The translations under genes and the position numbers were made by a program. DNA of 5,780 nt from Pseudomonadota bacterium (GTDB lineage: Bacteria > Pseudomonadota > Gammaproteobacteria > Burkholderiales > Burkholderiaceae_F), in assembly GCA_021823635.1 (NCBI GenBank), contig JAKANT010000133.1, positions 1-5,780 of the forward strand, read 5' to 3'. The stretch's first letter is position 1. Each line of letters opens with the position of its first letter. Positions 5,238 through 5,780 of the stretch are shown here, one piece after another. The notes under the pieces are model-generated. The model searched no databases. It had not been told where the DNA came from and worked only from the letters and a program-made list of their open reading frames with translations.

Positions 5238-5780
5238 GCGGCCACGCCGAAATCGCGTTCGAGCGCCGGCGCCGGATAGTGAAACGGTACCGGGCCGTCG
5301 ACTTCACCGCGGATGAACTGGCGCACCTGCGGATCTTCCGAGGCGCGCAGCGCGGCCGGTGTGCCGTGCGCGACCACGCGGCCGGCCGAAATCAGGTACG
5401 CGTAGTCGCAGATCTGGAAGCACTCGTCGACGTCGTGCGAGACGATCAGCGAGGTGGCGCCGGTAGCGTCGTTCAAGCGGCGGATCAAGTTGGCGGCCAC
5501 ACCGAGCGAGATCGGATCCAGCCCCGTGAACGGCTCGTCGTACATGATCAGTTCGGGGTCGAGCGCGATCGTGCGCGCCAGCGCCACCCGGCGCGCCATG
5601 CCGCCCGAAACTTCGGCCGGCTTCAGATGCGCGGCGCCGCGCAGGCCGACCGCGTGCAGCTTCATCGTCACGATGTCGCGGATCATCGATTCCGGCAGCC
5701 GGGTGTGTTCGCGCAGTGGAAAGGCGACGTTGTCGAACAGCGTCATGTCGGTGAAGAGGGCACCGAACTGAAAAGATCGG
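5234..5780 (-). CDS. mlaF: MlaF, ATPase of the Mla phospholipid ABC complex (5' end missing)
   Basis: MlaF is the cytoplasmic ATPase that powers MlaFEDB. About 180 C-terminal codons are visible; the start and Walker A lie beyond base 5780. The frame reads through the window edge as FQFGALFTD before MTLFDNVAFPLREHT, so the ATG at 5746 is internal. Visible motifs are the Q-loop glutamine in FQFG, signature VSGGMARR (near 5611-5588), Walker B LIMYDEP (5551-5531) with D-loop TGLDP, and the switch histidine in SHDV (5437-5435). The end RGEVDGPVPFHYPAPALERDFG corresponds to the C-terminal extension that in E. coli MlaF takes part in MlaF-MlaF and MlaB contacts. The stop overlaps the mlaE start. The two codons nearest the edge depart from the family consensus and may be an assembly artefact. 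Confidence 0.95.
   Translation of the reverse strand, partial: RSFQFGALFTDMTLFDNVAFPLREHTRLPESMIRDIVTMKLHAVGLRGAAHLKPAEVSGGMARRVALARTIALDPELIMYDEPFTGLDPISLGVAANLIRRLNDATGATSLIVSHDVDECFQICDYAYLISAGRVVAHGTPAALRASEDPQVRQFIRGEVDGPVPFHYPAPALERDFGVAA
5774..5780. other. Possible sequencing-adapter remnant at the window end
   Basis: The last seven bases, AGATCGG, equal the first seven bases of the common Illumina TruSeq adapter. They begin exactly after the last codon that fits the MlaF consensus (Phe, 5773-5771); the residues beyond it read Ser and Arg where the family has hydrophobic Leu and Met. This suggests untrimmed adapter at a contig end, if the window end is a contig end. A seven-base match can also occur by chance. 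Confidence 0.45.

Noticed and set aside
4438..5307. Upstream extension of the mlaD reading frame through mlaE
   Set aside because: The extension is Arg/Ala/Gly-rich shadow sequence out of frame with a well-conserved MlaE; the AAGGAG at 4445-4450 fixes the true mlaD start at 4437.
1..5780. Mobile elements, CRISPR arrays, tRNA or rRNA genes, and phage genes
   Set aside because: Almost all bases are accounted for by conserved minus-strand genes. No direct-repeat array, transposase, terminal inverted repeats or RNA gene was seen.

Overview
The window is a compact, GC-rich block in which every supported gene lies on the minus strand, so transcription runs from high to low coordinates. Protein sequence and gene order point to a betaproteobacterium. 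The order is mlaF-mlaE-mlaD-mlaA-mlaC-mlaB, then an ABC-2 exporter pair, then an ibaG-type BolA gene, then murA. I cannot place it below class level from sequence alone.

Layout in transcription order. The 3' part of mlaF (ATPase) enters at the high end, followed by mlaE (permease), mlaD (MCE ring protein), mlaA (outer-membrane lipoprotein), mlaC (periplasmic lipid carrier) and mlaB (STAS subunit). Next come an ABC ATPase and its ABC-2 permease, resembling the YadG/YadH and NodI/NodJ group. A small BolA-family gene (ibaG) follows, and the first 40 codons of murA run off the low end. Junctions are tight: four are 4-base stop/start overlaps and three others are 4 to 11 bases. Only two gaps are larger, 61 bases (mlaA-mlaC) and 44 bases (mlaB-ATPase). 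I see no rho-independent terminator, so one long transcript is likely; its main promoter would lie upstream of mlaF, outside the window.

Function. MlaFEDB is the inner-membrane ABC complex, MlaC the periplasmic shuttle and MlaA the outer-membrane component of the Mla pathway, which keeps the outer membrane lipid-asymmetric. All components are present, including mlaA, which in E. coli lies elsewhere on the chromosome. MurA catalyses the first committed step of peptidoglycan synthesis and IbaG is linked to iron-sulfur/glutaredoxin biology, so the cluster as a whole is about building the envelope. The substrate of the second ABC transporter is unknown.

This is mostly a conserved housekeeping region, and I found no undescribed system. 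Points worth a second look are the uncharacterised exporter between mlaB and ibaG, two stem-loops in the mlaA-mlaC gap with the second ending just before the mlaC ribosome binding site, the GTG start of mlaB, and a probable sequencing-adapter remnant in the last seven bases.
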